From NCBI GenBank assembly GCA_965221765.1, contig OZ244911.1, forward strand, positions 930,001 to 994,000: a DNA stretch of 64,000 bases. The letters run 5' to 3'. A program made the position numbers and the translations under genes. The notes under the pieces were generated by a model that was not told where the DNA came from, ran no database searches, and worked only from the letters and a program-made list of their open reading frames with translations. The stretch comes from Bin25 sp965221765. GTDB lineage: Bacteria > Bacteroidota > Bacteroidia > Flavobacteriales > Flavobacteriaceae. Below are positions 10,701 through 19,247 of the stretch, piece after piece. Position 1 is the stretch's first letter. Each line of letters begins with the position of its first letter.

Positions 10701-11009
10701 GACTCCCGCTTGGGCAGCGACGTCTTTAAATTTTAGGTTTCCTTGATTGATGTATAATTTTGAGGCGACCATATTTCCAGTGAGGTAAATATCTTCGAGG
10801 CCATCGTTATTAACATCACCTACCGCCACACCACCTCCATTATATAGGTAACCATAGTTCAAGACATTGAATGACTCATTTTCTTGAAGAATATTTTGAA
10901 ATTTTATTCCAGTTCTTGAAGCGCTCAATAGACTAAATAAAGTTGGTTCTCTGTTTGAACAACTCAAGCAAGTCAATACAAGCATTAATATCCAAAAAAC
11001 TCGTTTCAT
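7719..11009 (-). CDS. CRTAC1-like FG-GAP/VCBS repeat lipoprotein with ASPIC/UnbV domain
   Basis: Large exported protein of 1096 residues. The N-terminus MKRVFWILMLVLTCLSC looks like a lipoprotein signal with Cys at 14 or 17. Repeated D-x-N-x-D-G or D-x-D-x-D-G calcium-binding loops (VGDVNNDGLEDIYLTGN, DFNEDGWPDIYVSND, DLDNDGDLDLVVNN, DVNQDQKTDIYLVGA) predict FG-GAP beta-propellers at both ends. Between them (about 510-580) is an ASPIC/UnbV domain (GAHVTVYSGGKTLHR ... FGLGQKEVIDSITIQWPDG). It overlaps the PhyH gene by four bases (ATGA), so they are co-transcribed. Such proteins often lie near SusC/SusD pairs in marine Bacteroidota; the role is presumably surface binding. Its 3' end carries the G15 tract. 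Confidence 0.85.
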   Translation of the reverse strand: MKRVFWILMLVLTCLSCSNREPTLFSLLSASRTGIKFQNILQENESFNVLNYGYLYNGGGVAVGDVNNDGLEDIYLTGNMVASKLYINQGNLKFKDVAAQAGVEAKGYWNTGTVMVDINADGWLDIFVCRSAAKTAPYRQNLLFINNQDGTFTEMAKNLGLLDTGYTTHALFFDMDRDNDLDLYILNHSVQEYAGFDRLTGELKNKVDPNYGDKLYENIGGFFFDITSMSGIKTNVLGFGLGVAAADFNEDGWPDIYVSNDYNEEDYLYINNQDRTFTERLRDYMDYTPLFSMGSDVADINNDGSMDIVALDMLPESQERQKMVLGPDNYEKHSQLIKTGFHHQYMRNMLQVNQKGQFFSEVGQFSGISNTDWSWAALVSDFDNDGWNDLFVTNGYKRDYTNMDFINYAVQQRLNQQENNTEIEVMNLIGEIPSSLQENYIYRQVQPLQFEKMNESWGFEHKTLSNGAVYSDLDNDGDLDLVVNNIEKPASIYRNNSEELSTNHSLSIQLLDTTSLNREGIGAHVTVYSGGKTLHRLNQPVRGFQSSVSRKLHFGLGQKEVIDSITIQWPDGQFQSLMGLDSVSKLMIEKGHHLRPSPRSQTPMTLFTKSNDTRLEYIVHQENEFVDFKRERLLPFYLSTKGPKIAIGDVNQDQKTDIYLVGAKGASGQLLIHNANGTFQPSSHSIFELAAESEQTAALFFDADGDGDEDLYTVSGGNENQGKQLQDRMYINQNGLFIEALNALPLENLSGSCVISSDIDHDGDLDLFVGTFGIPGQYPLSHQSQLLINDGNGLFELENHRIPQQNQLGKISDAIFYDVDKNGFEDLIVIGHWMKPKILLNTNGFFSWMEAPFLENLEGFWNSIEIADVNNDGQIDFLLGNLGLNSQLKSPIKLFYKDFDSNGALDPILCVYEHQRWVPFISKDDIQSQMVSLKSKYVSYASYADQSIDDIFSDAELSDVQELYIHELSSGILLSKREFDYSFVPYPKEAQFSPIYAQLPLDFNQDGHIDIITGGNLFGTRVKLGRFATSKGELFEGDGTGQLKSIDYSNSGLFNRGEIRDMKLIIIQNRYHLIVARNNTNLNIFSLDSPPPPHIK
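7730..7744. repeat. Poly-G tract (G15), coding for prolines on the minus strand
   Basis: Fifteen consecutive G on the plus strand lie within the last codons of the CRTAC1-like gene, giving a C-terminus S-P-P-P-P-H-I-K. A change of one base would replace the last few residues with a longer tail of about 30 residues. It is the longest homopolymer in the window. Confidence 0.95.
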
Positions 11010-11743
11010 GATGAGCCGCTTCGAGGTTTTCGTTTTCCTGAGTGATTGAACCCTTGTGAACGTTCAAGTGCCACCATGGCTTTTGGACGATAATTCAATA
11101 TCAAAGCCCTTCGGGAATCTGAAGTGATATTGCCTCGACTATAATGAATGGTTCTCCCTTGATGCATCACACAATCCCCTGATTTCAGAGGCGTTGCTTT
11201 GCCTTCATTTTCTGATGCTTGGCAACTCAATGGCCCATTTTTAATTTTTTGAATATGTTTTCTAAGTGGTTTTAAATGGGATTTTGGGATGTACCACATG
11301 CATCCATTATCTATGGTGGCTTGATCCAGTGCCACCCATATGCTAACGGATCGTTTATCGGGCATTTCAATCCAATAGGACTCATCTTGATGCCAAGGGG
11401 TCATCGCATGGGTTTTAGGAGGTTTGTTAATCAGCATATCAAAGTCAAAAGCCATGTCATTCCCCAATAGTGTTTTAGCCAATAGCAGAGTCTTTTTATA
11501 TAAAATACTGTCTTTCAATTTAGTGTCCATTGTAGAGGGCAACATGATTTGTGTAATACGTTCTCTTCCATAATCCCCCTCGGATTTGCCAGATAAGTCT
11601 GATCGGAGAAAACTATTGGTGGTGTTATCAAGAATTTGGTTATATAATTCCAAATAATATTGAATTTCTTCTGGTTTTAAAAGGTTTGGGAATACCAAAT
11701 AACCTTGTGTATTAAAAAAATCTAATTGGCTTTCTCTTAACAC
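11006..11743 (-). CDS. Phytanoyl-CoA dioxygenase (PhyH) family protein
   Basis: Predicted Fe(II)/2-oxoglutarate-dependent oxygenase of 245 residues. The iron facial triad appears as H118-x-D120 in WHQDESYW and a distal His in HQGRTIHYSRGN (H200 most likely), with R211 or R212 for 2-oxoglutarate. Family length is normal and no signal peptide is seen, so it is cytosolic. The substrate is not known. It is the first gene of a two-gene operon with the CRTAC1-like lipoprotein and is divergent from susC, which suggests a shared utilisation locus. Confidence 0.85.
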   Translation of the reverse strand: MLRESQLDFFNTQGYLVFPNLLKPEEIQYYLELYNQILDNTTNSFLRSDLSGKSEGDYGRERITQIMLPSTMDTKLKDSILYKKTLLLAKTLLGNDMAFDFDMLINKPPKTHAMTPWHQDESYWIEMPDKRSVSIWVALDQATIDNGCMWYIPKSHLKPLRKHIQKIKNGPLSCQASENEGKATPLKSGDCVMHQGRTIHYSRGNITSDSRRALILNYRPKAMVALERSQGFNHSGKRKPRSGSS

Positions 11744-12073
11744 AAAAATACTTTATAAATTCAACAGTGTTTAAATTCCCCCAAACATACTGTTTTTCAC
11801 TTTTCAAAAATATAGTCAAGGTATTCGTATCCAATATCAATTAAAAAATTAAACTAAAAACGAATGTATTCGATCTAACCTATCCTTATTTATATACTTC
11901 AAATTCAAGGTTAATCTAACTACTCATTCTATACTGAAATACATGCTAATTATACAAGGATATTTATATTACGAGATTATCCCCCTCAGCTATCGTTAAT
12001 GATGCGATGCTTATCATTATTAAATTTTGTTAATTCTTTTTGTACATTGACCTCCTAAATTAAAATTCACTTT
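11744..12073. other. Divergent promoter region between PhyH operon and susC
   Basis: This 330-base AT-rich spacer must hold the promoters of both the PhyH/CRTAC1 operon and the susC/susD operon. Near 12010-12060 there are TTTTG-containing stretches that loosely resemble the Bacteroidota -7 element, but none matches TAnnTTTG exactly. No riboswitch or terminator is seen. Confidence 0.45.
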
Positions 12074-15000
12074 ATGAAACAGAGTTTTTGGAAAAGCATT
12101 TTATTTGCTTTTGTTTTTATGGCTACCCCCCCCCTGGGGTTAGCTCAAGGAAACAATGTAACAGGGACTGTAACAGATTCCGATGGTGTGCCATTGCCTG
12201 GGGCGTCTATTATTGTTCTTGAAACCAATGTTGGTGTTGCAACTGACTTTGATGGGAACTTCTCCGTTGAAGCTCAAGTTGGTCAAATATTGTCTATCAG
12301 TTATATCGGCTTTACCACTCAAGAGATTGTTGTGGGTCAAGCCGCTAACTATGATGTGGTTTTAACTTCAGATAATGCATTAGATGAAGTGGTGGTCACC
12401 TCATTGGGTATTACTAGGCAAAAACGAGAATTGACCTATGCCACCCAAAATGTCAACACGGAGGGAATCGATGAAAGCAGGCCTAATGCCAACCTTGTCA
12501 ATACACTGCAAGGAAAAGTGGCTGGTCTTTCAATTCAAACATCTTCTCAAGGGGTTTCTGGAGGTTCGAAAGTAATCCTTCGGGGGAATCGGTCTATTGC
12601 TGGAAGTTCCCAACCACTGTACATTGTCGATGGGGTTCCATTGGGTGGCCCTATTTCGGATTTGTCCCCTGATGACATTGCATCGATTAGTGTTCTTCGA
12701 GGATCTAATGCTGCAGCCCTTTATGGTGCTAGAGCGAATAATGGGGCTATCATCATCACCACAAAGTCTGGTGAGGTGGGACGATTGAAAGTTAGCGTTA
12801 ACTCAACATTGACGTTTGAAACTCCTAATATCCTATTCGATTACCAAAACGAATATGGTCAAGGAAATGGTGGAAGAAATGTGGATGAGCAAGGGAACCC
12901 CATTATTCGAACGACAGATTCTTGGGGAGCGAAATTGGGGGGTACTTTAGAGCATTGGTCGCCAAGTAGTGAATTCTCTGGTCCTATTCCATATGTAGCT
13001 AACCCAAACAATGTTACTGACTTTTTTGATACGGGCGTTTCAATCGCCAATAATATTAGTCTGACAACGGGTAGTGAAAACCAACAAACGTATTTTTCCT
13101 ATACCAATGATCTCAGAACAGGTATTGTTCCTAATAATGAATTAGAGCGACATAGTGTCACGCTTAAATTAGATAATAATCTATTGGAAGGAAAACTGCA
13201 ATTATCTTCTCGAGTCAATTATATCAATTCGACGATTAATAATCAATTACCTCAGTGGGAAAATTTTGCCAATCCTTTGAGACATGCCTACAGACTACCA
13301 CGAAGTATCCGTACTCAAGATGTCGAAGTATTTGAATATATCGATAGTGAAGGAAACGCCCGTCAAAATTTTTGGAAACCATTAGATAATGGGGGAGCAA
13401 ATCCTTATTGGACCGCGAATCGAAATAACAATGAAATCATAGGCGAACGAGTCGTAGGGTATACTTCTTTGACATACAATATCACCCGTAGATTGAAGGT
13501 GATGGCACGGTCGTCTATTGATAATTCTACAGCGAGCAGTGAAAATTTTTTCCATAATGATTCATACATCATCGCTCAAAATGGAAACTATCAAACAGCC
13601 AATAGCCGAGCTCTCGAATGGAATAATGATTTCTTGATCACCTACAATAGAGACATTACAGATAACGTTTCTCTAAATTTCAATATTGGAGGGAATAATC
13701 GAGTCGCAAAATCTAAAGGAGTCAATACCAATAATGGAGGACTAGTTGCCCCTAATATTTTTTCACTTGCCAATGCTCGTCAATTATCTGCTGGTCAATT
13801 CATTAATGAAAGAGAGGTGAATTCACTGTATACCTTTGGAAACCTTGGATTTGCAAATGCTGCTTTTCTAGATTGGTCCTATCGTTCAGACTGGAGTTCC
13901 ACATTGCCAGTTGAGAATAATCGCTACGATTATTATTCAGTTGGAGCGAGTGTGGTTATCTCTGATTTAATTGAGCTTCCATCAGCCATAGGATTTTTCA
14001 AACTCAGAGCTTCTTATGCTGAAGTGGGTAATGATACGGCTCCCTATAGTTTAGAAAGATCGGCTATTTTGCGAACAGGGGGGTTTTTGCAACTAGGGAC
14101 AACGCTTCCAAATCCGGATTTAAGATCTGAAAAAACACGTTCATTTGAAGTCGGTTTTGACACTAGTTTTTTAAATGATTTTATAGGTGTTGATTTTACC
14201 TACTACTCATCAAATTCCATCGATCAATTGTTCAGTCAGGATGTTCCAGAAGCATCGGGCATCGCTACAAAATTCCTTAACGGAGGTGATATTCAAAATA
14301 GTGGAATTGAAGCAGTTGTTAATTTGGCTTTTATTACTCAATCAGATTTTAGTTGGGAAACCACATTCAATTTTTCTGCCAATACTAGTGAAGTCTTAGA
14401 ACTTGCAGAAGGAATAGACGTGTTGTCATACGGAGCTGATTTTATGAGACGCTATCAATTGGATGTAGGAGAACCATGGGGGTCTATCTATTCAAGAGGA
14501 TTTGATCGAGATGCTCAAAACCGAGTCATTATGAATGATGATGGAACCCCAAAAATCACAAATGGTCAAACGGTTAATATTGGTAATTTCAATCCAGATT
14601 GGCTAGGAGGTGTGATGAATTCGATTACCTATAAAAATTTCAATCTTCGATTTTTAATTGACATCAGACAGGGAGGTTCTGTGGTATCATTTACAAAAGC
14701 TATTTTAGCTTCTGATGGCGCATTAGCCGAAACGGCTATTGGACGGGAAAGTGGCATCGTTTTTGGTAGAGATGTATACACAAATGAAACCCCTGCATCG
14801 ACACCTGTTTCAGTCGACCCAGAAACTTTTTGGACATCGATTGGAGGAAGAAATACACCAGTCGGTGAAGCTTTTGTTGAAGATGCTTCCAATATTCGAC
14901 TGAGAGAATTATCATTGAGTTATTCGCTATCGAGTGCAGCATTGGGTTATCTACCATTTCCTATCCCATTGCAAGAAGCTAAAATATCTTTGGTTGGAAG

Positions 15001-15139
15001 AAATTTATTTTTCTTATCTAATAATGCTAGTGTTGATCCCGAAGCCACACATGGTGTTGGTACAGCAAATGATGGTTATGAAGGATTTACTCTTCCATCA
15101 ACTAGAAGTATTGGACTAAACGTTAAAGTAACATTCTAA
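12074..15139 (+). CDS. susC: SusC/RagA family TonB-linked outer membrane protein
   Basis: TonB-dependent importer of 1021 residues that pairs with the SusD-like lipoprotein encoded 8 bases downstream. Order: signal peptide (about 1-25), CarboxypepD_reg-like domain (GTVTDSDGVPLPGASIIV), TonB-box-like segment (DEVVVTSLG near 104), plug (LQGKVAGLSI, VILRGNRSIAGSSQPLYIVDG, ISVLRGSNAAALYGARANNG) and a barrel ending SIGLNVKVTF. The signal peptide is encoded across a C9 tract in frame (A-T-P-P-L-G-L-A). The substrate is probably an oligosaccharide or peptide. No polysaccharide lyase or glycosidase is present to name it. Confidence 0.93.
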   Translation: MKQSFWKSILFAFVFMATPPLGLAQGNNVTGTVTDSDGVPLPGASIIVLETNVGVATDFDGNFSVEAQVGQILSISYIGFTTQEIVVGQAANYDVVLTSDNALDEVVVTSLGITRQKRELTYATQNVNTEGIDESRPNANLVNTLQGKVAGLSIQTSSQGVSGGSKVILRGNRSIAGSSQPLYIVDGVPLGGPISDLSPDDIASISVLRGSNAAALYGARANNGAIIITTKSGEVGRLKVSVNSTLTFETPNILFDYQNEYGQGNGGRNVDEQGNPIIRTTDSWGAKLGGTLEHWSPSSEFSGPIPYVANPNNVTDFFDTGVSIANNISLTTGSENQQTYFSYTNDLRTGIVPNNELERHSVTLKLDNNLLEGKLQLSSRVNYINSTINNQLPQWENFANPLRHAYRLPRSIRTQDVEVFEYIDSEGNARQNFWKPLDNGGANPYWTANRNNNEIIGERVVGYTSLTYNITRRLKVMARSSIDNSTASSENFFHNDSYIIAQNGNYQTANSRALEWNNDFLITYNRDITDNVSLNFNIGGNNRVAKSKGVNTNNGGLVAPNIFSLANARQLSAGQFINEREVNSLYTFGNLGFANAAFLDWSYRSDWSSTLPVENNRYDYYSVGASVVISDLIELPSAIGFFKLRASYAEVGNDTAPYSLERSAILRTGGFLQLGTTLPNPDLRSEKTRSFEVGFDTSFLNDFIGVDFTYYSSNSIDQLFSQDVPEASGIATKFLNGGDIQNSGIEAVVNLAFITQSDFSWETTFNFSANTSEVLELAEGIDVLSYGADFMRRYQLDVGEPWGSIYSRGFDRDAQNRVIMNDDGTPKITNGQTVNIGNFNPDWLGGVMNSITYKNFNLRFLIDIRQGGSVVSFTKAILASDGALAETAIGRESGIVFGRDVYTNETPASTPVSVDPETFWTSIGGRNTPVGEAFVEDASNIRLRELSLSYSLSSAALGYLPFPIPLQEAKISLVGRNLFFLSNNASVDPEATHGVGTANDGYEGFTLPSTRSIGLNVKVTF
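12126..12134. repeat. Poly-C tract (C9) inside the susC signal-peptide codons
   Basis: Nine consecutive C encode Thr-Pro-Pro at residues 18-20 of SusC. The frame is open at this length. Any change not a multiple of three would stop translation early and remove the whole receptor. Confidence 0.93.
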
Positions 15140-15147
15140 ATAATACT

Positions 15148-16725
15148 ATGAAAATAAAACACATAATATACTTTTCGCTATTTACGGTAATTTGTTTGAT
15201 TTTACCTGGATGTGATAAAGATTTTGTAGAAATCAATACCAATCCATATTCGTTGAGTACGGACAAAATACCAGCGAATCCAGGATTACAAGAACTAGCC
15301 TTGGCTCAAGCCCAGTATGTTTCAATGAACGGTCTTCACTGGCGGTTTCAGATATCTCAAAACCTATTTTCTGATTTATGGGCTGGTTATTATGCCACTA
15401 CTGCTACTGGATTTGGTTCCGATCGATTTACACAGGTTGGTCGATGGGCAAGATTAGCATGGGGTTCCTTTTATAGCCAGGCGGCTCCTCAAATAAAATT
15501 AGTAGAAGATGCCGCTGTAGATGGAGAGTTAACGGTTGGAGCAGCCATTGCTAAAATTGTTCGTGTCAATGCTTATCATCGAATTACCGATTATTGGGGT
15601 CCAGTCCCCTATACGCAATTTGGTAATCAAGAATTATCGGTTGCCTATGATTCTCAACAATCGATGTATCAAGATTTTTTCACTACCTTAGATGAGGCCT
15701 CCTCTGCATTAGCTAATGGAGGATCTGCTTACTCTGGTTCTGATCGTGTTTATGGAGGTGATGGAACTAAATGGCGTAAGCTTGCTGAAAGTCTTCGGTT
15801 AAGACTGGCCATGCGTGTTCGATACGCCGATCCTGGACTTTCAAAAACTCAAGCCGAAAAAGCATTTAGTTCTGGTCAGCTGATTACCAATCCAGCAGAT
15901 AATGCCTTTGTTTCGGTTGATAGTGATAATAGAAATCCATTAGAAACCATTACAGATTGGGGAGAGTTTAGAATGAGTGCCACTATGGAAAGTATTCTCA
16001 AAGGGTATAATGACCCTCGAATAAGCGTTTATTTTGATCCAGCTGCCGATGGTGATTCTGATGGCGATGGGAATCCTTATGAAGGCCTTCAAAATGGACA
16101 AACCAAAGTGACCTTGAACTTAGGTCAAAATTCCAATCATTCAGATGTCAATGTTAAATATCGTGATGTTGCAAAAGGAGGGGAAAATCCACCAATACCT
16201 GTTTTCCAAGCTTCAGAAACACACTTTTTACTAGCTGAAGCCGCTTTAGCAGGATATAGTGTTGGAGGCACAGCGGAGAGTTATTATAATTCAGGTATTG
16301 CTACGGCAATGAATGAAACCACAGGAGCCTCTGATGCACAAATTGAAGCTTATACTAATAGCACTGCTGTGCCTGTTAGTTTTGATGGAGGAAGTACTCC
16401 CCCAGTAGCGGATATTCCCATCAAATTTGATGCTGGAGGAAGTGCAGAAAGGCAATTAGAGCAGATTATCACTCAAAAATGGATTGCTTTATTCCCCAAT
16501 GGTTGGGAAGCGTGGGCGGAAGCTCGCAGAACTGGTTATCCCAAACAATATCCCAGGGTGACCTCTGATAATCCAGATGTTCCTGTGGATCAGATTCCAG
16601 CGAGAATGGTTTACGTATCTTCAGAATATTCTACTAATGCTGAAGCCACTAATGCGGCCGTTTCATCTTCTGAACTAGGGGGCCAGGATAAAAACAATAC
16701 AAAATTATGGTGGGATAAAAAATAG
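15148..16725 (+). CDS. susD: SusD/RagB family nutrient-binding lipoprotein
   Basis: Surface lipoprotein of 525 residues, the lid of the SusCD importer. The signal ends in L-P-G-C with Cys 22 (LILPGCDKDF). The body has the SusD-like-2 pattern: DFVEINTNPYSL after the signal, RITDYWGPVPYTQFG (about 147-161), KWRKLAESLRLRLAMRVRYA (about 211-230) and the C-terminal QIITQKWIALFPNGWEAWAE with RRTGYP. An Asp-rich insertion, ADGDSDGDGNPYEG, could bind calcium. It ends just before a strong terminator, so the operon is probably susC-susD only. Confidence 0.92.
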   Translation: MKIKHIIYFSLFTVICLILPGCDKDFVEINTNPYSLSTDKIPANPGLQELALAQAQYVSMNGLHWRFQISQNLFSDLWAGYYATTATGFGSDRFTQVGRWARLAWGSFYSQAAPQIKLVEDAAVDGELTVGAAIAKIVRVNAYHRITDYWGPVPYTQFGNQELSVAYDSQQSMYQDFFTTLDEASSALANGGSAYSGSDRVYGGDGTKWRKLAESLRLRLAMRVRYADPGLSKTQAEKAFSSGQLITNPADNAFVSVDSDNRNPLETITDWGEFRMSATMESILKGYNDPRISVYFDPAADGDSDGDGNPYEGLQNGQTKVTLNLGQNSNHSDVNVKYRDVAKGGENPPIPVFQASETHFLLAEAALAGYSVGGTAESYYNSGIATAMNETTGASDAQIEAYTNSTAVPVSFDGGSTPPVADIPIKFDAGGSAERQLEQIITQKWIALFPNGWEAWAEARRTGYPKQYPRVTSDNPDVPVDQIPARMVYVSSEYSTNAEATNAAVSSSELGGQDKNNTKLWWDKK

Positions 16726-16744
16726 CCATCCCTATCAAATATTC

Positions 16745-16776
16745 AAAAAAGCTGTCAAGATTTGGCAGCTTTTTTT
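16745..16776 (+). terminator. Rho-independent terminator of the susC-susD operon
   Basis: The inverted repeat AAAAAAGCTGTCA / TGGCAGCTTTTTTT has one G-U pair, a four-base loop and ends in a T run. It sits 20 bases after the susD stop. Confidence 0.85.
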
Positions 16777-16958
16777 GTTTCATATCGCAAATACGTAATT
16801 TTGTGTGAAGAGCATTTGCTTTAAAAAATGAGGAAAGGATTGGAAGGTTTTTTAGAACAACTATGAAACGAATGAGTAGGGAATTATATAGAAAAAGTAC
16901 CAAAGAAACAACCGAGAATTATGGATTATAAACGCAGGGGATCGTCATAAAAAAGAAA

Positions 16959-18093
16959 ATGAAAGATCGAGGAAAAGCATAATATTTTCATGGAAGAGAA
17001 AAAGAATTATCTGCTTTCAATCAATTGGTTCGAAAAACTGAAGAAGAAAAATCGGGAACGATTTTTTTGGTTCAAGGAGTTCCTAGTGTTGGAAAAACAG
17101 CTTTTTTAGAGCATTGTAAAGAAAAAATTGATTCTGCTAAATGGGATATAGCAGAAGGAGATCCTGATATTTTTTGGGATGTGAAACAAATGCGAAGAGC
17201 ATTAAGATTGGGATGTCAAATTCGGGTCTCAAAAATGGTTGCTCAATTAGGGGTTGAAAAATTAATCAAGTTTGGTGCCGAGTTTAGATGGACAGATAAA
17301 ACCATTATTGGAAGTGTGAATGCCAGAAAGAAAAAAGGATTGTTATTGGTTGTGGATGAAGTTCAAGATTTAGGAAGAGAAAATGCCCCACCAGACAAAA
17401 TTTCAAGATCAACAACGGCTGTTGTTTTGAAAGCCATGCATAATTGGAAAGTCGAAAAACCGTTTATTCTTTTGGTTGGTGGGTTAGGCATGTCAAAAAA
17501 AATTTTCAATGATTTTGGAATTTCAAGATTTAATGATGATTGTACTTTCAATCTTGAAAAATTAGATGAAAAATCAGAACGAAACATTCTTTGGGATTGG
17601 ATGGTTAAAAAGGGGGGGGGTGAATCAAAGGAATAGAAAAATCAATCATTGGGTTAATGAAATTGCAAGTCATACACTTGAATGGCCCCAACATATTACG
17701 AGTTATGCGAATGTTTTATCAAAATATTTGAAAGAATGTAAGGGAGATTTAAATAAAAAGGGATTGCAATCCGTTTTGACATTAGGAAAGGCAAAACGAA
17801 TTAATTATTACCGAGGTCGGATAGAGGAATTAGAGGGGGAAGAAAGAGAATTAATTGCTCAATTACTGAAAGAACATCAATCAAGATTATCAAAGAATGA
17901 CATTGTATTCTTTTTTCAGAATAAACTAAACTCTAGTGAATCAAAAGACCTTTTTGATCGGGGATTGAAAAAAGGGGTGTTTCATCAAAATCAAAATGGC
18001 TTTTTTAGCGTTCCTATTCCATCGATGAAAAATTGGTTGTTAAGGGAATATGATATAGAAGGCAATGATTATCTACAGGGAGGTTCAAAGTAA
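16959..18093 (+). pseudogene. AAA-type ATPase, copy 1, broken by nonsense codon and G9 frameshift
   Basis: This is a paralog of the intact ATPase at 20662-21765. The first seven codons (M-K-D-R-G-K-A) match that gene base for base, then codon 8 is TAA where the paralog has GAA. The frame continues with GREKELSAFNQLVRKTEEEK, Walker A GVPSVGKTAF and Walker B LLLVVDEVQDLG. At the conserved K-K-G-G-V a G9 run (17612-17620) shifts the frame to an early TAG. With G8 it would read on as KKGGVNQRNRKINHWVNEI and join the second open part (to 18093), which ends in VPIPSMKNWLLREY like the paralog. An internal start could still express a piece. Function of the family is unknown. Confidence 0.85.
17612..17620. 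repeat. Poly-G tract (G9) at the frameshift in ATPase copy 1
   Basis: Nine G in the codons for Lys-Gly-Gly. The intact paralog has G6 at the same place and keeps the frame. Removing one G here would join the two halves of the gene. Confidence 0.93.
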
Positions 18094-18142
18094 AAAACAA
18101 CATAAAGAGTAAATAGAGCAACAATAAGAAAAGAACTGCCAT

Positions 18143-19191
18143 GTTCAACTATCTAGTGTAACATAATCCCACGTTGATTTTATCTTTTCGATAGGACTGA
18201 GATAATCCAATTGACGAACGCCTCTGTTATTTATTTTGTCTTCAATGATTTGTATTTCTTGGTCGGTATCATCATCAATGCTCTCCCCTTTGTTGAACCA
18301 CCGTCTCAGTACGCCGATTCAGTTTTCAACCGTGCCTTTCTCTTGGGACGAATAGGGTCTCGTAAAGAACGTTTTGATGCCAAATGGCTGCTTGATGAGA
18401 TCGTGTTTGGCGAATTCCAACCCATTATCAAAAGTCATGGTTTTTATCCTCTGAGGGCCTATTTCTTTGATCTTCTCCATGATGGCATGAACCACTGGCG
18501 TCGCCTCTTTACTAGGCAACTTTTGAATCTTCGTATACAAGCTAGCCCGATCGGTTAACACGAGTAAGGGACATCCTCTTTGGCTCCCAATCATTAAATC
18601 CGCTTCAACATCGATGGACGGTCTTGAATACCTCCTCGATTCCCCTTGTAATTCCCACGCTGACGTCTTCTTTTGCCATGACGTAGATAAAGATACCACC
18701 GTTTGTAGGGAGCCTCCGATGTTTTGTTCCCGTGCTGGCCAGTCCATCACCAGCGATCGATGCATTCTGTCGAAACCCCTGCCATGCCCTTGGCTTTCCA
18801 GTAAGCGGACTCCAACGTTCTTCCACCATCCAGTATTTGATGTCGTCTTTGAGTGCCCGGGTCCACTTGATGAGACGAGGCTTTCCCTGTTCTCTCTTGA
18901 CTGCTTTCCGCTGGGCTGTATCGGCTTGGTAACATCCCTTATCTGGACCTCGTTTCGTGGTATGACGCTGCCGTTCTCTCCAAATGGTAGTCCGATGAAC
19001 GCCTAGTTCTTCGGCCATAGCTCGATTGGAAAACCCTTGATCAATGAGTGCCTCCAATACGTACCTTTGTTCTTGGTTAAGTTTTCGATATTTCATAGTT
19101 AGTAGTATTTGAAACGTCAAAATGACACCTTAGTAACTTCCCTAGTCAAACGATTGACTAGGGTTGTTATTGTTGCACTAGATAGTTGAAC
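18143..19191 (-). mobile_element. IS30 family insertion sequence, copy 1
   Basis: A 1049-bp element bounded by inverted repeats that start GTTCAACTATCTAGTG (left) and, read inward from the right, GTTCAACTATCTAGTGCAACA. A second copy with the same length lies at 41328-42376. The two differ at five positions in the first 35 bases and appear identical over the remaining kilobase. It lies between the broken ATPase and the ISL3 element. I do not see a clear target duplication. Confidence 0.88.
18145..19096 (-). pseudogene. IS30 family transposase, frameshifted
   Basis: The N-terminal helix-turn-helix is clear (MKYRKLNQEQRYVLEALIDQ, then NRAMAEELGVHRTTIWRE). The catalytic DDE residues lie in VEADLMIGSQRG, MTFDNGLEF and SSQEKGTVEN. 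These pieces are in three frames: a frame change near 18795, a TGA in C-I-D-R-W-stop-W, another frame change near 18620 and a TGA after GTVEN where the family has Arg. The product as written cannot be a working transposase unless several recoding events occur. The same lesions are in copy 2. Confidence 0.85.
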
Positions 19192-19247
19192 TTGTAACTG
19201 TCTTCTATCTTTGAAACAGAAAAGAAAGAAGAATCGCATTGTAAAAG

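Noticed and set aside
16876..16910. GGGAATTATATA before ATPase copy 1 as a cassette end
   Set aside because: The match stops after 12 bases and no inverted partner is found on the other side.
18614..19006. 130-codon plus-strand frame inside the IS30 copies
   Set aside because: It is antisense to recognisable transposase sequence and has no known motif.
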